Shown: piece by piece, positions 9,577 through 20,167 of the stretch | How the letters are laid out: each line of letters opens with the position of its first letter | Position numbering within the stretch: the first letter of the stretch is position 1 | Assembly (NCBI GenBank): GCA_032718475.1 | Contig: JAUCBJ010005853.1 | Span: 1 to 26,649, forward strand | DNA from: Nemertoderma westbladi | Lineage: Eukaryota; Xenacoelomorpha; Nemertodermatida; Nemertodermatidae | Length of the DNA: 26,649 nt | Reading direction: 5' to 3' | Position numbers and translations under genes: made by a program | The notes under the pieces: model-generated | Databases searched by the model: none | Told to the model about the DNA's origin: nothing | Seen by the model: only the letters and a program-made list of their open reading frames with translations

Positions 9577-11148
9577 ATGTTACTGATTTTTGCGCTCAAA
9601 TTACCAGACACCATCCACAGATGGGTGGAGCGTGGGGATTCTATGCAACCACATGACAGAGTTCCCGCGCCACAAGGAGACAGAGTGCCATTGGAAGGGA
9701 AGATGGTTTTATCCTGTCGGGATTCCTCGTCTGAGGCCTTGCAGTCTGGCAATCTCACAGATGGTGAAGGTTGAGTAGGAATCCCATCCCCCTAGGGCTT
9801 CAACAACAAGCGTGGTAAAGCCGACTCTGGATTTCGTGCACACGTGACCAGCAAGCTTGTGGTCTCTAGGATGATTTGAGCGTGGCCTGCATCAGCAGCA
9901 GCACCATCTACAGATTGGAAGAGTAACTCACTGTAACATCTAGGGCCATTGGGCGACCATGATGCCAGTTCGGCAGGAAAATTTCTGCAGGGCGGGTGCG
10001 GGAACATAGGATGACGCCTGGCACTTCACTCCAGGGTGCTAAGTCTGCTGATTGGGCAGCTAAGAATACAGCATTCCAGAGTGAGTCGTGAGCTGAGGCG
10101 GTGTGAAGCTAGTCTCCAGAGTGTGGCAGAGAGGTCGAGTTGGTTAGGGCTTTTGACCTAGTGTCAGGGGCCGATAAAAGGAGGTCCTCGTATACAGCTA
10201 GGTCAATGGAATGAGAGAGTTTTTGCTGGGTGATAGGGGGTGGGATCCAGTCTGGTTATTTGGCATTCTTTGCTAGAGAAGCAAGGGCTGTGGTGATATG
10301 GGGGTTTAAGGGGGGATGATGCAGGATTTGCGATACCAGTGGTTCGATTTGCCTGACCTAAGCAATGTAGGCTGCAGGGGCATGAGCAGCTGCCCTATGC
10401 AGACCAATTCCCCCCATTGAGGTAGGGAGACAGGCCTTATCGGCTGACCAGGTTGAAAGAGAACCACCTACCAGGTCGGACAGGGCATCCTGTAACATGG
10501 TATCAAACTGGGAGGAGGCAGAAGTATGAGGCTAGGGGGACAGCATCACAATGCAAATACCACTTTGGGAAGAGACAAACAGGAACAGAGTGAGTCATCT
10601 CCATCTGAGAGTCCTTAGCTCAGGTAGACGTTCGATGATGGACCTCACCTTGTTTATTCTACTCAATAATGCAGCCTCACAGTAGGATGCTGGGCGAATT
10701 GAGGAGCCGAGGAGGGTAAGACCCACAGAAAGCACCAGGTATGGACAGTGGAAGAGGGTTGGAATGTAGGGTTGACAACTCGGGTATGAAGATCTGCGAT
10801 TTCAAATGGTTTAAAACAAGCCCCCTAGTGTAACCCTCACGTTCAAGTATCCCCGAAGGCTTTCACCAGGTCTTCTGAGGAACCACATAGGGTGCCATCG
10901 TCGAGGTACCATACATTGATTAGCAAACTGGGGACTTCCTCCAGAATCATGTGCATCATGCAGTTAAAGCAAAGGCTAGAGGGTCCAGAAGATCCCCCTG
11001 TTGGACTCAAGCCATAGTTATCATGGTTTAAGGACTCAATATCACGGTGAGAAAGGGGTAGGCCCCCGAACTCATACATATCTTCAGACATGGGTGGTGG
11101 GTCCTTTAAAAGTACACTAGCTGTGAGACTAATATAGGGGACATCCAT
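9577..11148 (-). pseudogene. Relic of a retroelement with RT and a restriction-like endonuclease region
   Basis: Read from 11148 downward, the first frame (to 10843) carries the RT catalytic motif VWYLDDGTLCG near 10900, preceded by GPSSLCFNCMMH. Much lower, near 9940-10000, the minus strand reads RPAEIFLPNW and ALDVTV. These resemble the C-terminal nuclease region of retroelements whose endonuclease is restriction-enzyme-like (PD...D pattern). Between these, 10000-10840 is full of stops and frameshifts, but peptide fragments suggest the same element. GC content is higher than in the AT-rich spacers. It is a dead copy, possibly related to the element at 25502-26649. Confidence 0.6.
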
Positions 11149-11279
11149 GGCAGGAGAGGTAAATTATGTACAGAATTGTGTATGCACAGACAATTTTCAG
11201 GTGTAAAAACGAAGTTTTCATGTACATTTTGCACCTACATCTCCTACAATCTCCCAATCATATATGTTCTCAAACCAAC

Positions 11280-13020
11280 CGAAATTAAACTCAAAAAAGC
11301 AGCTAATGGGAACTGCATAAAAACCTTTGGACGAGCTAGAATCCCTCTCCATCTTTCATCACTACGGAGAAACTTCAATCATTATTTTGTAATCACAGAA
11401 GTTTCTCACCCAATTCTTGGAGCTGATTTTCTTGCCCAACATAACCTACTTGTAAATTGCCAAGATAGTAAACTGTGTGACAATTAAACAGGAATTATTA
11501 CTTCCCTTAAATGTGATTTCAAATCAGAGTCGCCTAATCCGACGATTGAAATAGAAGACTTTGACTTTCCAGAATCAGTCCATGAAACTCTTAAACCATT
11601 TTGGGGTCTTTTTGGTCCGCCAGATTATACCAAAAATCTTACAAACACACTTGAATTCGAAATCGAAACATCCGGACCACCAATCCACTCAAAGCCACGA
11701 TGGTTGGCTCCAGATAAATTGGTAAGTGCAAAAAAACTATTTTAATGAATTGCTTGAACTAGGTGTTATTCTCCCTTCAAAGTCAGTAGTGTCAGTAGCG
11801 TCAGTAGTGGCTTACATTTAGACAAGAAAGATATTATCCCATCCCAGATCCCAAAACCGCAAATGCTTTTACTCCATGGATGTAAGGTGTTCTCCAAGAT
11901 TGACCTAGTAAAACCTTACCATGCCATAAAAGTTAGAGATAATGATATCCCAAAAACTGCCATCACTACGCCTTTTGGCCTTTTTCAATTCATAAGGATG
12001 CCATTTGGAATGAAAAATTCAGCACCATGCTTCAATCGCAATGTACACAAAGCCCTCTGTTGACTGGAAGCAAGAACTTTCCCATTCTTTGATGATATAA
12101 TCAATGATCGGTTCTCCATATTTAGAAACACATAAGGTTGACCTACAGAATCTTCTGGAACATCTACAACAACATGATCTTCATATCAATTACAGAAAGT
12201 GTCGTTTTGCGATTTATAATATGGATTTCCTTGGTTTCCATGTTTCAGAACATGGAATTGCTCCTTCCCTTTCTAAGGTGAATGACCTTCCACTTCCATC
12301 ATCTTACCCAGAACTCCGAAGCTGATTCCACTTCTCGTCATCTCACATACTGTTCTACACTTTCGACCATATATAGAGACTATCAAAACAGTTGCATCAC
12401 TGACCATAAACCTTTCGTCAGTGCCCTTGCCAAAACTTTAGAACCAAATTCGTATTGGCAAGATCTAAGGTTGGTGATGATTGCAGAATATATCGACGTA
12501 CTTCATTACATTCCTGGAAAGTATATTGTCACTGATACACTATCACGTCCACTAACAACCTGCAAGACAATGAAGATTACTATTTGAACAATAACGAGAG
12601 AGTAGCCAGTATTTTACTTGATGCTTGTGACTTACCAGCCATTGCTCAAGTGCAACAAAAATCAGAAATTTTACAAAACCATATATTCCCCCTGAACTCT
12701 GTCAAACTTTATTCCAAACACTTCACCATGTCGCCCCCCCAGGACGCAAAGCATCTAAGAGGCGGATATTATACCAGATTTATTGGCCACATGCAAAATC
12801 AGACATCCAAAAATTGGATAGCAAATGTCCAAACTGCCAAAGTTGTAAGGCATATTTATCGACCCAATGAAGGTCTTCCCATAGTAACAGAACGCTTTGA
12901 TATAGTACATCTAGACATTGTTGGACCGTTACCAATTCTATACAATATCGTTTTATCTTGATGGCTATAGATCAATTTTCTCGTCGACCAATGGCAGTTC
13001 CCATTATTATTATTCCCTGG
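11280..13020 (+). pseudogene. Decayed Ty3/Gypsy-type pol (protease end, RT, RNase H, integrase start)
   Basis: Fragments follow the Gypsy order. The C-terminal half of the aspartic protease is at 11285-11470 (AANGNCIKTFGRA, HPILGADFLAQHNLL), without the catalytic DSG. The RT entry at about 11640-11720 is followed by RT core motifs at 11863-12060 (FSKIDLVKPYHAIKV, TPFGLFQFIRMPFGM). The catalytic box reads FFDDI near 12090. RT thumb and connection are at 12104-12325, and RNase H ends are at 12390-12560 (TDHKPF, DTLSRP). The integrase zinc region and first catalytic Asp are at 12760-12940 (HLDIVGPLP), with MAIDQFSRR in another frame near 12960. Stops and shifts break the gene at least six times. 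The gag region and integrase end are missing. Confidence 0.8.
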
Positions 13021-13152
13021 AATGTATACTTTATGAGAAAAAAATTTGCGTTTAAAGATCAAAATACAGCTAACTGACCATATGTAAACAATACGATTTG
13101 AGATATGGCTACAAAACACTAATTAACAGAAACAACGCAGGGATTTATATTG

Positions 13153-13855
13153 CCGTACTACTACAACTACCACAACTACTATCGCCATGCTGCATTGCAG
13201 CTGCATTATATATATTACATATTTAGAATACTGTGCCGGCTTGTCGCCATATTGTGCCGCCACAGCAACCTATTGTAGTGATACGAACTCGCCACACTAC
13301 CTGGCTCGCCCCATACGATGCAGATACTCAGGGTCTGCGGTACTGTAGGGATGACTCACCCTGAGTCATAGTCTACACAGACACATGCAGACTCGGGATA
13401 CTATGACTACCTACCGAGTAGACAGGACAGCATTAGTTAGCTAGTTAGGATGCTTATTACCGGTCACAGGGCGCACTGCAAGACAGGTGGCCCCGCACTA
13501 TATTGTTTGTACTTGGTCTGACTATATATTTGGGATTATACGCCCGACATTATTCAGGCTCTATCATATTCGTGACCTCCATATTATCACCCATGCCATA
13601 ACATTTGCTAGATCTTCTGCAACTTCAAGAGCCGTGTGCTTTAAGATGCATCTAAAGAAAGTCACCAGTCAAAGAAAGAAAGTCCACCATGGTTATTCGC
13701 TCCATGAGGCCACCAAAGCACATGATTATGCACTGGTTGATCTTCACGGCGAAAGCAATAATGTGGTCCTGCGGTTCTGTTCAAGTGTTAAGCGAGGGGG
13801 AGACTATTTAAACACCTCAACGGTTGTATAGAGTCAGATTTGAGATGTGTGTATA
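13153..13855 (-). mobile_element. LINE B copy 2: 3' end fragment, reverse, split by an insertion
   Basis: Minus-strand sequence at 13587-13855 matches the last coding part of LINE B (compare 19640-19870), and 13180-13273 matches its 3' end, including GCTGCAATGCAGCATGG. Between them, 13274-13584 is foreign. The 3' tail is a degenerate TAG repeat (ACTACTACAACTACCACAACTACT from about 13156). The copy is 5' truncated and diverged, and its inner boundary with the Pao relic at 13856 is approximate. Confidence 0.7.
13274..13581. mobile_element. Possible solo LTR inserted in LINE B copy 2
   Basis: About 308 bp interrupts LINE B exactly between CCTAT and TATCACCC. It starts TGTAGTGATACGAAC and can be read as ending in CTCCA, the TG...CA form of an LTR. 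It is flanked by TAT on both sides, a shorter duplication than the usual 4-6 bp. It has no coding potential. A Gypsy relic lies just upstream, but no second copy of this sequence was found in the window, so the link is a guess. Confidence 0.35.
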
Positions 13856-15643
13856 AATGCCATCCAGCTACAAAATGCCTTGGGCAAACCACAGAAGGGA
13901 AATAATGTATCTATGACACCAGTGCCATAGATATGATCCATAAGGGGTTCTATGTCGTTGATGGACTAGGCAGGATCAAGCAACTCCTTGACAGATATGG
14001 TTAGAACGGCCACACAAGTCGTAGAGATTCTAATGGGGGGGGGGGGGGGGGGGGGGTGTTCCGGCTTACAAAGTTCAAATCAAATTCCAAGTAGTTTGTC
14101 GATGTTATGGAAACCAAAGAAAAACGTCCCAATTTGGGCCACAAAATACCCAAAATGAGACACCAGGGGATACACAAAATATATCATCTGAACCATAATT
14201 AGAACGCATTGACATAGAACAACTATTCAGAAATAACAGTGTGATGCCAACCGGAGTAGACAGCATACTCAGGGAACGAAACCGGGAAGCGGATTCTCAA
14301 GTTCTAGGCATCACATTGAACAGGGAGACTGAAGCATTAGAATATATTATATTCTAACACACAGAACCCTTGGTCCACACAAAACGAGCTTATGTTTCAT
14401 GCAAAGCTAAGATTTGTGACCCGCTGGGTCTGGTGGCACCAGTTATAGTACTCAGCGAACAAATCCTAAGGAATGTTTACCTCCTTAAGTGCCCATGGGA
14501 CCAAGTCCTACCAGACACAATAAGTAATGAATGGTGTGTGTGGCTAGAGAGTTTGGCAGCAATACCGAAACTCAGTATACCACGGGCATACTTTGTAAAT
14601 GGAGATACCACTAACTTAGATCTCCATGTACTGTATTCACTGATGCATCTACTAAAGGGTATGGTGCAGCACTATACATAGTAGTAGTAGAGAAGGAAGA
14701 AGGTCCACTGCTACCTTGCCTTGTATTCAGTGAAGCGAGAGCAGCCCCTCTCAAGAAGCCAACAATACCTAGGTCATAGCTGATGGTGGCAATATAGTGG
14801 TCCAGAGTTCCTTCCCCTACCAAATGATTGCAATGGCTAAAATTCCCAAAGAAGTAGGTAGAACAGGCGTTAGCTAACCTGGAAGGTAAAAGTCGGTCAG
14901 AAATTGCCTATAGTTCCCTAATGGGAGCCCAAACAGCGACCGATAAGTTTCTGTCTTATAGTTCATCATGGTATAAGAATACCATGATCACCAATACCAA
15001 CCAAGAACAAGAATACCACATACCAAGAACATTTGTCGCTTACTTTATAGCCTATAGTCAATACTTATATTGTAGAGGCAAGGAGCGCAAGCCTGACATA
15101 TACTTGACATCAGCCGAAAAGTTGATCATATCATATGAGCAGTGAAAGGCATATCCAGAGGAGATAAAACGATTGAGAGCTGGGAAATCTGTACAGCAAG
15201 AACCATAATAATGCTGAGCCCCAAACTCACTGACTCTGTATTAATAGTAATGGACTCACGGGTACAACTTGCCTCAAGTCAACATACAAAAAATACTACC
15301 GAGAAAATCTACTATTGTAGCCCAAATAATAAATGACTGTCATGCACAGACATTCCATGAGGGTACTGATATGACATTAACATCAGTGCGGCGTACATTC
15401 TGGATACCAGCCGTACGCAAGAAATTAAAATCTATGGTGGGGACCTGCCAAACATACCGCAAGCAAAAGAGGAAGAGGGAAAGCCAATAGATGGCATCCC
15501 TACCCAAGGAAAGAACCCTAGAGTGTGAACCACTATTCTCATACACCGGTACTGACATGTTTGGCCCACTCACCATAAAAGTCAAATGTCACCATGAGAA
15601 CCGATATGGCATAATATTTGTATGCTTCACCTCCCGAGCGAGA
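13856..15643 (+). pseudogene. Decayed Pao/BEL-type pol
   Basis: Fragments follow the BEL/Pao order. The RT catalytic region is at 13925-14000, where the usual FYVDD reads FYVVD. A KFKSNSK motif at 14067-14090 follows a run of 22 G. The post-RT region is at 14370-14600 (CDPLGLVAPVIVLSEQIL, CPWDQVLP, IPRAYF). An RNase H-like start is at about 14637 (TDASTKGYGAALY). The integrase zinc region is at 15310-15480 (HEGTDMTLTSVRRTFWIP, CQTYRKQ), and the integrase core is at 15490-15640 (TGTDMFGPL, FVCFTSRA). Many stops and shifts are present. The gene breaks off exactly where the 17-bp minisatellite begins at 15644. Confidence 0.8.
14035..14056 (+). repeat. Run of 22 G inside the Pao relic
   Basis: This is an uninterrupted guanine run. 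It falls in the RT region where Pao proteins usually have a glycine-rich stretch before the LTKF-type motif, so it may have grown from GGN glycine codons. A run this long can form quadruplexes and is prone to assembly error, so its exact length is uncertain. Confidence 0.9.
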
Positions 15644-15904
15644 TGAAGGTCCGAATGAGTCGAAGGTATGAATGAGTCAAAGGTACGAATGAGTGAAGGT
15701 ATGAATGAGTCAAGGGTCCGAATGAGTCGAAGGTCCGAATGGGACGAAGGTCCGAACAGGACGGAGGTCCGAATGAGATGAAGGTCAGAATGAGAAGAAG
15801 GTCCGAATGTGATGGAGGTCCAAACAGGACACAGGTCCAAATGGGATGAAGGTTCGAATGGGTCAAAGATACGAATGGGATGAAGGTCTGAAAGGGACAA
15901 AGGT
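15644..15904 (+). repeat. 17-bp minisatellite, array 1 (about 15 units)
   Basis: The consensus unit is GAAGGTCCGAATGGGAC, with variants such as GAACAGGAC and GAATGAGTC. Because 17 is not a multiple of 3, minus-strand frames stay open across it (15589-15935). These are artefacts of the repeat, not genes. The array starts directly at the broken end of the Pao integrase. Confidence 0.9.
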
Positions 15905-16920
15905 TTTGCAGCAAAAATGTGTCGTTTTTGTGCAATTCGCGAACTACTCTAAAAGGCCAGCATTATCTCGAGGGATTGGAGAATGTATTGACTTACGCCC
16001 TCTGGCGTTTATTTTGGTACAGAGCTATAATGACAAAATTAGCCAGCTGTTTCCTTGTCCCGTATGTTCTATGTTATTTTTCGTCCAATCAGCACGATTT
16101 TCACTTTACGGTTTATCAAGGCCTTGTTTACATATGTATATGCCGCAGTGCGAGAAATCCTTCATTCTGACTTCTGCCCAGAACCATCAGTGGCCAGAGA
16201 GAATCATAAAATGCAAATCTATTAACTCTTCATTCACTCTTTACTGCTATGGCAAACATCTGACTGTTGATTAAACTGCCGGCACCGCGTAATTTATACT
16301 GTTTATACTGTTATTCATTATTGTGGTTGGTAACATATTTAATTGATGCTTATATTTGGAGAATACTTATGAATAATCGATAATTCCCCTAACTTTCTTT
16401 ATTATTGAGGTAAGCAGAAGGAAAAATTAGTAACAATTCCTTGGCTCAAACTACAGTGGTCTGTATGAATTTTATGCTATTTCATAACCCCAACGTAAGC
16501 GAGCTAAATTTATCCTTATATGTGAGTGGACAGTCAGCAAATTAGCGTATTGGCTCAGTAACGTGAGTGCGAGCGATTAATTATACATTCCTAAAGAATG
16601 TGAACATTTGCGTTGTCTCATGACCATCCGTTGTAATTAGTACAAGTCATAACTCTGTGTGGTATTTAAAGCGAAGCATCTAGAGGAACTGTTGGTATTG
16701 CCCTGAAAATAAGCATAGTTTTTGGAGATTATATAGTAGAGATCAATCGAATAATACAAAGTAGCCTACCCCGCTCTCTGCCATAGAATTCAGTCTCCCA
16801 CACACGGTGGGTCATACACCACTCTAGACTGGCTTCGGCTGTGGTCATATTTTGTACAGGCTGTCAGACATCATAAGCACATAAATTAGCAGGTTAAACT
16901 GTTAAAGGTCTAAAAGCGCG
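15905..16920. other. About 1 kb between the two minisatellite arrays, unassigned
   Basis: Open frames here (15846-16274 and 15919-16170, plus) give no recognisable domain, and the first begins inside the array. A GGTATTTAAAG word near 16662 resembles a TATA box but has no gene after it. The block may be the body of a non-autonomous element whose ends are the two arrays. Confidence 0.35.
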
Positions 16921-17110
16921 AACAGTCCGAACAGGACAGTGGTCCACATAGTACGAAGGTCCGAATGGGACAAAGGTCAGAATGGGACAAAGGTCAGAAT
17001 GGGACAAAGGTCAGAATGGGACAAAGTTTCGAATGGGACGAAGGTCTGAACAGGACGGAGATCTGAATGGGCCAAAGGTCCAAATGAGATGAATGGGACA
17101 AAGGTCAGAA
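16921..17110 (+). repeat. 17-bp minisatellite, array 2 (about 11 units)
   Basis: The consensus and orientation match array 1. Three successive AAAGGTCAGAATGGGAC units are identical, and one unit near 17093 is partial (GAATGGGAC). It ends about 16 bp before the left edge of duplication copy 2 at 17127. Confidence 0.9.
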
Positions 17111-17126
17111 ACACCTAAGGAATTAA

Positions 17127-17490
17127 TTTCAATAAATTAATTCAACCTCCTGTGAATTGTATTTACCAAACGCTTCTAAATTTAAAGTATATTTTGAAAA
17201 CATCAGTTACAATTAAAAAAACTAACTACCATAAATTATAATCTATTAATAGTACTAATCAACAATAATTCAATACCAATATCAAATGAATTAAAATCAT
17301 TATCTGAAAAAATACTAAAATAAGGGAGGAGAGGTAGGTAATACCATTAACTTCTGATTCTGGAATACTATTCGTTAGCTAAATATTAGTAAACTTCTAA
17401 GTAATAAATTTATTTATTTTGAATAAGCTAAGGTATTTTCTTACTTTACAAACAATAAGGTGTCTGTCCTATTGATAGGATTCAAACAAT
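17127..17490 (+). repeat. Segmental duplication, copy 2 (upstream of kinase copy 2)
   Basis: This is homologous to 5213-5275 and 5908-6265, sharing for example TTTTGAAAACATCAG, ACTAACTACCATAAATTATA and TTAACTTCTGATTCT. The 630-bp block with two hairpins in copy 1 is lacking. Divergence is clearly higher than within the kinase genes. Confidence 0.7.
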
Positions 17491-17974
17491 GGTTTAGACT
17501 ACCTCGCTCAGACTAATACTCTTTATCATATCATTGGCTGGAAATGTATGAAATTGGATCGGTTGAAATTATATCTAAATCATCAGTCAGTCAGAATTTG
17601 GTCCGTTACAAGGCAGTTAGTTACGCAAAGGCCTACAGTAGACTGTCCAGGTCCAAAAATACAACAAGCCAATGATATGACAGTGTATAGCGTACAATAT
17701 GTTTTAAATAATGTCGAAATACAGTATCTAAATATTACTGCAAATCCCACTGTGTAATCTAAACCATCAAATTAGCTAGTAATTTCCGGCTCCATGGCCT
17801 ATCCGCATATCCTATAGTTTAGGGCACCTTGGCATCCACTCATATCGAACAAGTGCCAGTGTGTTGGTAATCCACAAACCGTAATTAGGCAGCACTTATT
17901 GAATACTAAACCTAGGTTATGAGTGTGAGGCTCTAATCTAATAAATTCCACAACCTCATAGGGTAGGGTTTTTC
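17491..17974. other. Spacer without recognisable content
   Basis: A 69-codon open frame at 17548-17757 has no recognisable motif. No repeat or RNA structure stands out. Confidence 0.4.
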
Positions 17975-18498
17975 AATAGGGTTGGTGCGCGAAAAAATTG
18001 TTGGGCTAGAAACATTCGAATAAGGGGTAAGAAGATTCCCTGAATCAAGTGTGTTTTTTGTAAAAACACGAGCTGACGAGGAAACGGTCGAAATGGCGGG
18101 TTTAAGTAAGCGCGGGAAGCCAATTTTGAAAATCGGCTGTGATTGGCTGCTATATATTTGATGTTTATTTTTTATCTTGGTTTCTATGGAGAGAATCGAT
18201 TCAAATACATATTAAATCTCAATCATTTCTCACGTGGCTTATATCAATTGAAAGCGCAGAGTCATGCGCGTATTTTGACACTACAATTAATTAAATTCAT
18301 AAAGGGGAGATTGATAAAATGATGTTTACAATTACAAACTCGGCAGATTGCCTGATCTGTATGTAAGCACTCAGCCTATTGCAGTATCTGAGTATTGCAG
18401 ATTTACTTCATTAAGTAGGGTTTACCGTTGACCGGTACACATTTTTAATATTCAATTAGCCTACTATGGGGCGCCGTGGGCTTCAATAATATGAATAT

Positions 18499-18926
18499 GT
18501 CGGCGACTGGTTCAGATGCTCGGTGACTGGTTTAGATTTCGGCCTACATTTCGGCAAAGATTTTGGCTTTGATTTTGAAAATTTCGAAAATTTCGAAATC
18601 TAAGCCGACTTCACCATTTAATCCAGTGAGGTAGGCCTATATACTATAGGTAACTCATAACTACTGTACTGTACACACTATGATACTGCGGTAGGCCTAG
18701 CGTAGTACTGTAGGCCTACTGGCAGACTGGAGAACAACAGACAGAGAAACACAGACTGACAAGAAGGCTTGAAATTTGGCTTGAAATTTCGGCCTAGATT
18801 TCGGCTTAGATTTTAAGCCGAAATCTTGGCCGAAATCTTGTCCGAAATCTAGGCCGAAATCTTGTCCGAAATCTATGCCGAAATCTAAACCAGTCGCCGA
18901 GAATCTAAACCAGTCGCCGAGATTTT
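18499..18926. repeat. Inner inverted cluster of CCGAAATCT-type short repeats
   Basis: On the left (18499-18610) the motif appears as GACTGGTTTAGATTTCGGCC. On the right (18770-18926) it appears as repeated GGCCGAAATCTTG words ending with two copies of AATCTAAACCAGTCGCCGAG. The unit is roughly 12 bp. This palindromic arrangement inside the foldback element adds a second level of self-pairing. Confidence 0.7.
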
Positions 18927-19376
18927 CATATTTTTGAAGACTGCCAATTATTACTGTATTACAAGTTTCGTGTTATTTTAAATCGAATCTACCGTAATCA
19001 ATACAGATTGGGATGCAGTACCGGTATTGCTGCTGGAAATACAGCTGAATACATATATATATCAATGTTCCTCATCATGAACTTCATTAATTGTGGTGTC
19101 AAAAGACGCCCAAGACTCTCCGCTTTCAATTGTTATAAGCCACGTGTGAAATGATTGAGATTTAATGTGTATTTGAATCGATTGAAAATCGTTCTCAATA
19201 GAAACCAAGAAAGATAAAAAAAATTCAGATCACTGCGTAATGACGTCAAATATGTAGCAGCCAATCACAGCCGATTTTCAAAATAGGCCTCCCGCGCTTA
19301 CTTTAGACCCGCCATTGCGAACGTTTCCTCGTGTTTTTACAAAAAACACACACAGCCACTCGATTTAGTGCACCTT

Positions 19377-19964
19377 AAAGGAAAGGGAAAGGGAAACGCA
19401 AGGGAAAGGCATGGGCAGCCTTGAATAGGCTTTCCAGGATTTGGAAGTCACCGAGAATTAATCGGAAACTTAAGGTCCGATTATTTAGAGCAGCAGTAGT
19501 TCCAGTACTCCTCTATGGGAGTCCATGCTGAGCTCTAACTGCTGAGGACACCAAATCTCTGGATGGCACATTCGCAAGAATGCTACGCCGGGTTCATTGT
19601 GTCAAGTACAATGCACACATCTCCAACCAGACACTATATAACATTGGAGGTGTCTCATTGGTTCCCCCAAGCTTGACACTAGAACGAAATCGCCTCCGCT
19701 TTGCAGGACATTGCTTTCGCCGTGAGGACCAGCCAGTGCATAATCTTGTACTTTGGCAGCCTCATGGAGTGAATAAGCATGGTGGACAGCCCATGACTTT
19801 CTTGAGACGCATCTTAAAGGACACTGGCCTTAAAGATGCGGATGATCTAGCAAATGTCATGGGTGATAGGGAGTTGTGGCGGTGCAATTTTGTTGACAAG
19901 CCGGCACAACATTCTTAAAAATGCAGCTGCAATGCAGCATGCCGATCCTAGTAGTAGTAGTAGG
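19377..19964 (+). mobile_element. LINE B copy 3: 5'-truncated, inserted in the foldback element
   Basis: The open stretch 19580-19918 encodes the C-terminal part of the LINE protein (RNRLRFAGHCFRRED, LWQPHGVNKHGGQP). It ends with GCTGCAATGCAGCATGCCG and a TAG tail at 19949-19963. GCACCTT occurs at 19370-19376 and 19965-19971, a clean 7-bp target duplication. The insertion lies in the right arm of the foldback element, and the arm aligns with the left arm only when the LINE is removed. It is among the best-preserved LINE B ends in this window. Confidence 0.85.
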
Positions 19965-20054
19965 GCACCTTCCTACCCCTTATTCAATTGTTTCTAGCCC
20001 AACAATTTTTTCGCCCACCAACCCTATTATTTCTTTAATTAGATTTTGCCGGCA

Positions 20055-20097
20055 AATCTTTTAACCTGCGTGTGGGGGACACGCAGGTTAAAAGATT
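20055..20097. repeat. Perfect 19-bp hairpin in the 5' flank of kinase copy 2
   Basis: The arm 20055-20073 (AATCTTTTAACCTGCGTGT) is the exact reverse complement of 20079-20097, with a GGGGG loop. It sits 71 bp before the first ATG. Copy 1 has only the first half in diverged form (CTCTTTTAACGTGCTCGT near 7565). It may lie in the promoter or 5' UTR. Confidence 0.8.
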
Positions 20098-20167
20098 AAA
20101 ACTCCTATGGAGTATAATATGTGAGTGGATGCCTCTAATATGATAAACCACACACATAAAACTATAT

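Larger units (their letters stand above)
17975..20028. mobile_element. Foldback-type element with arms of about 350 bp
   Basis: The ends read AATAGGGTTGGTG (17975) and CACCAACCCTATT (20028). Arms 17975-18320 and 19045-20028 are imperfect reverse complements over several hundred bp (for example AAAATCGGCTGTGATTGGCTGCTA on the left), once the LINE at 19377-19964 is removed. The central part holds further inverted short repeats. No transposase frame is visible, so it is non-autonomous. A clear target duplication could not be fixed. Confidence 0.75.

Noticed and set aside
15589-15935. Overlapping minus-strand open frames with repeated SDL and IRT peptides
   Set aside because: They are read from the 17-bp minisatellite, which stays open in several frames. 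No start context or family match.
15644-17110. CRISPR-like look of regularly repeated 17-bp units
   Set aside because: There are no unique spacers between units, the units are degenerate, and the context is eukaryotic. It is a minisatellite.
18430-18930. TTCGAAAATTTCGAAATC words as possible regulatory palindromes
   Set aside because: They are part of the foldback element's internal repeats, with no nearby gene start.
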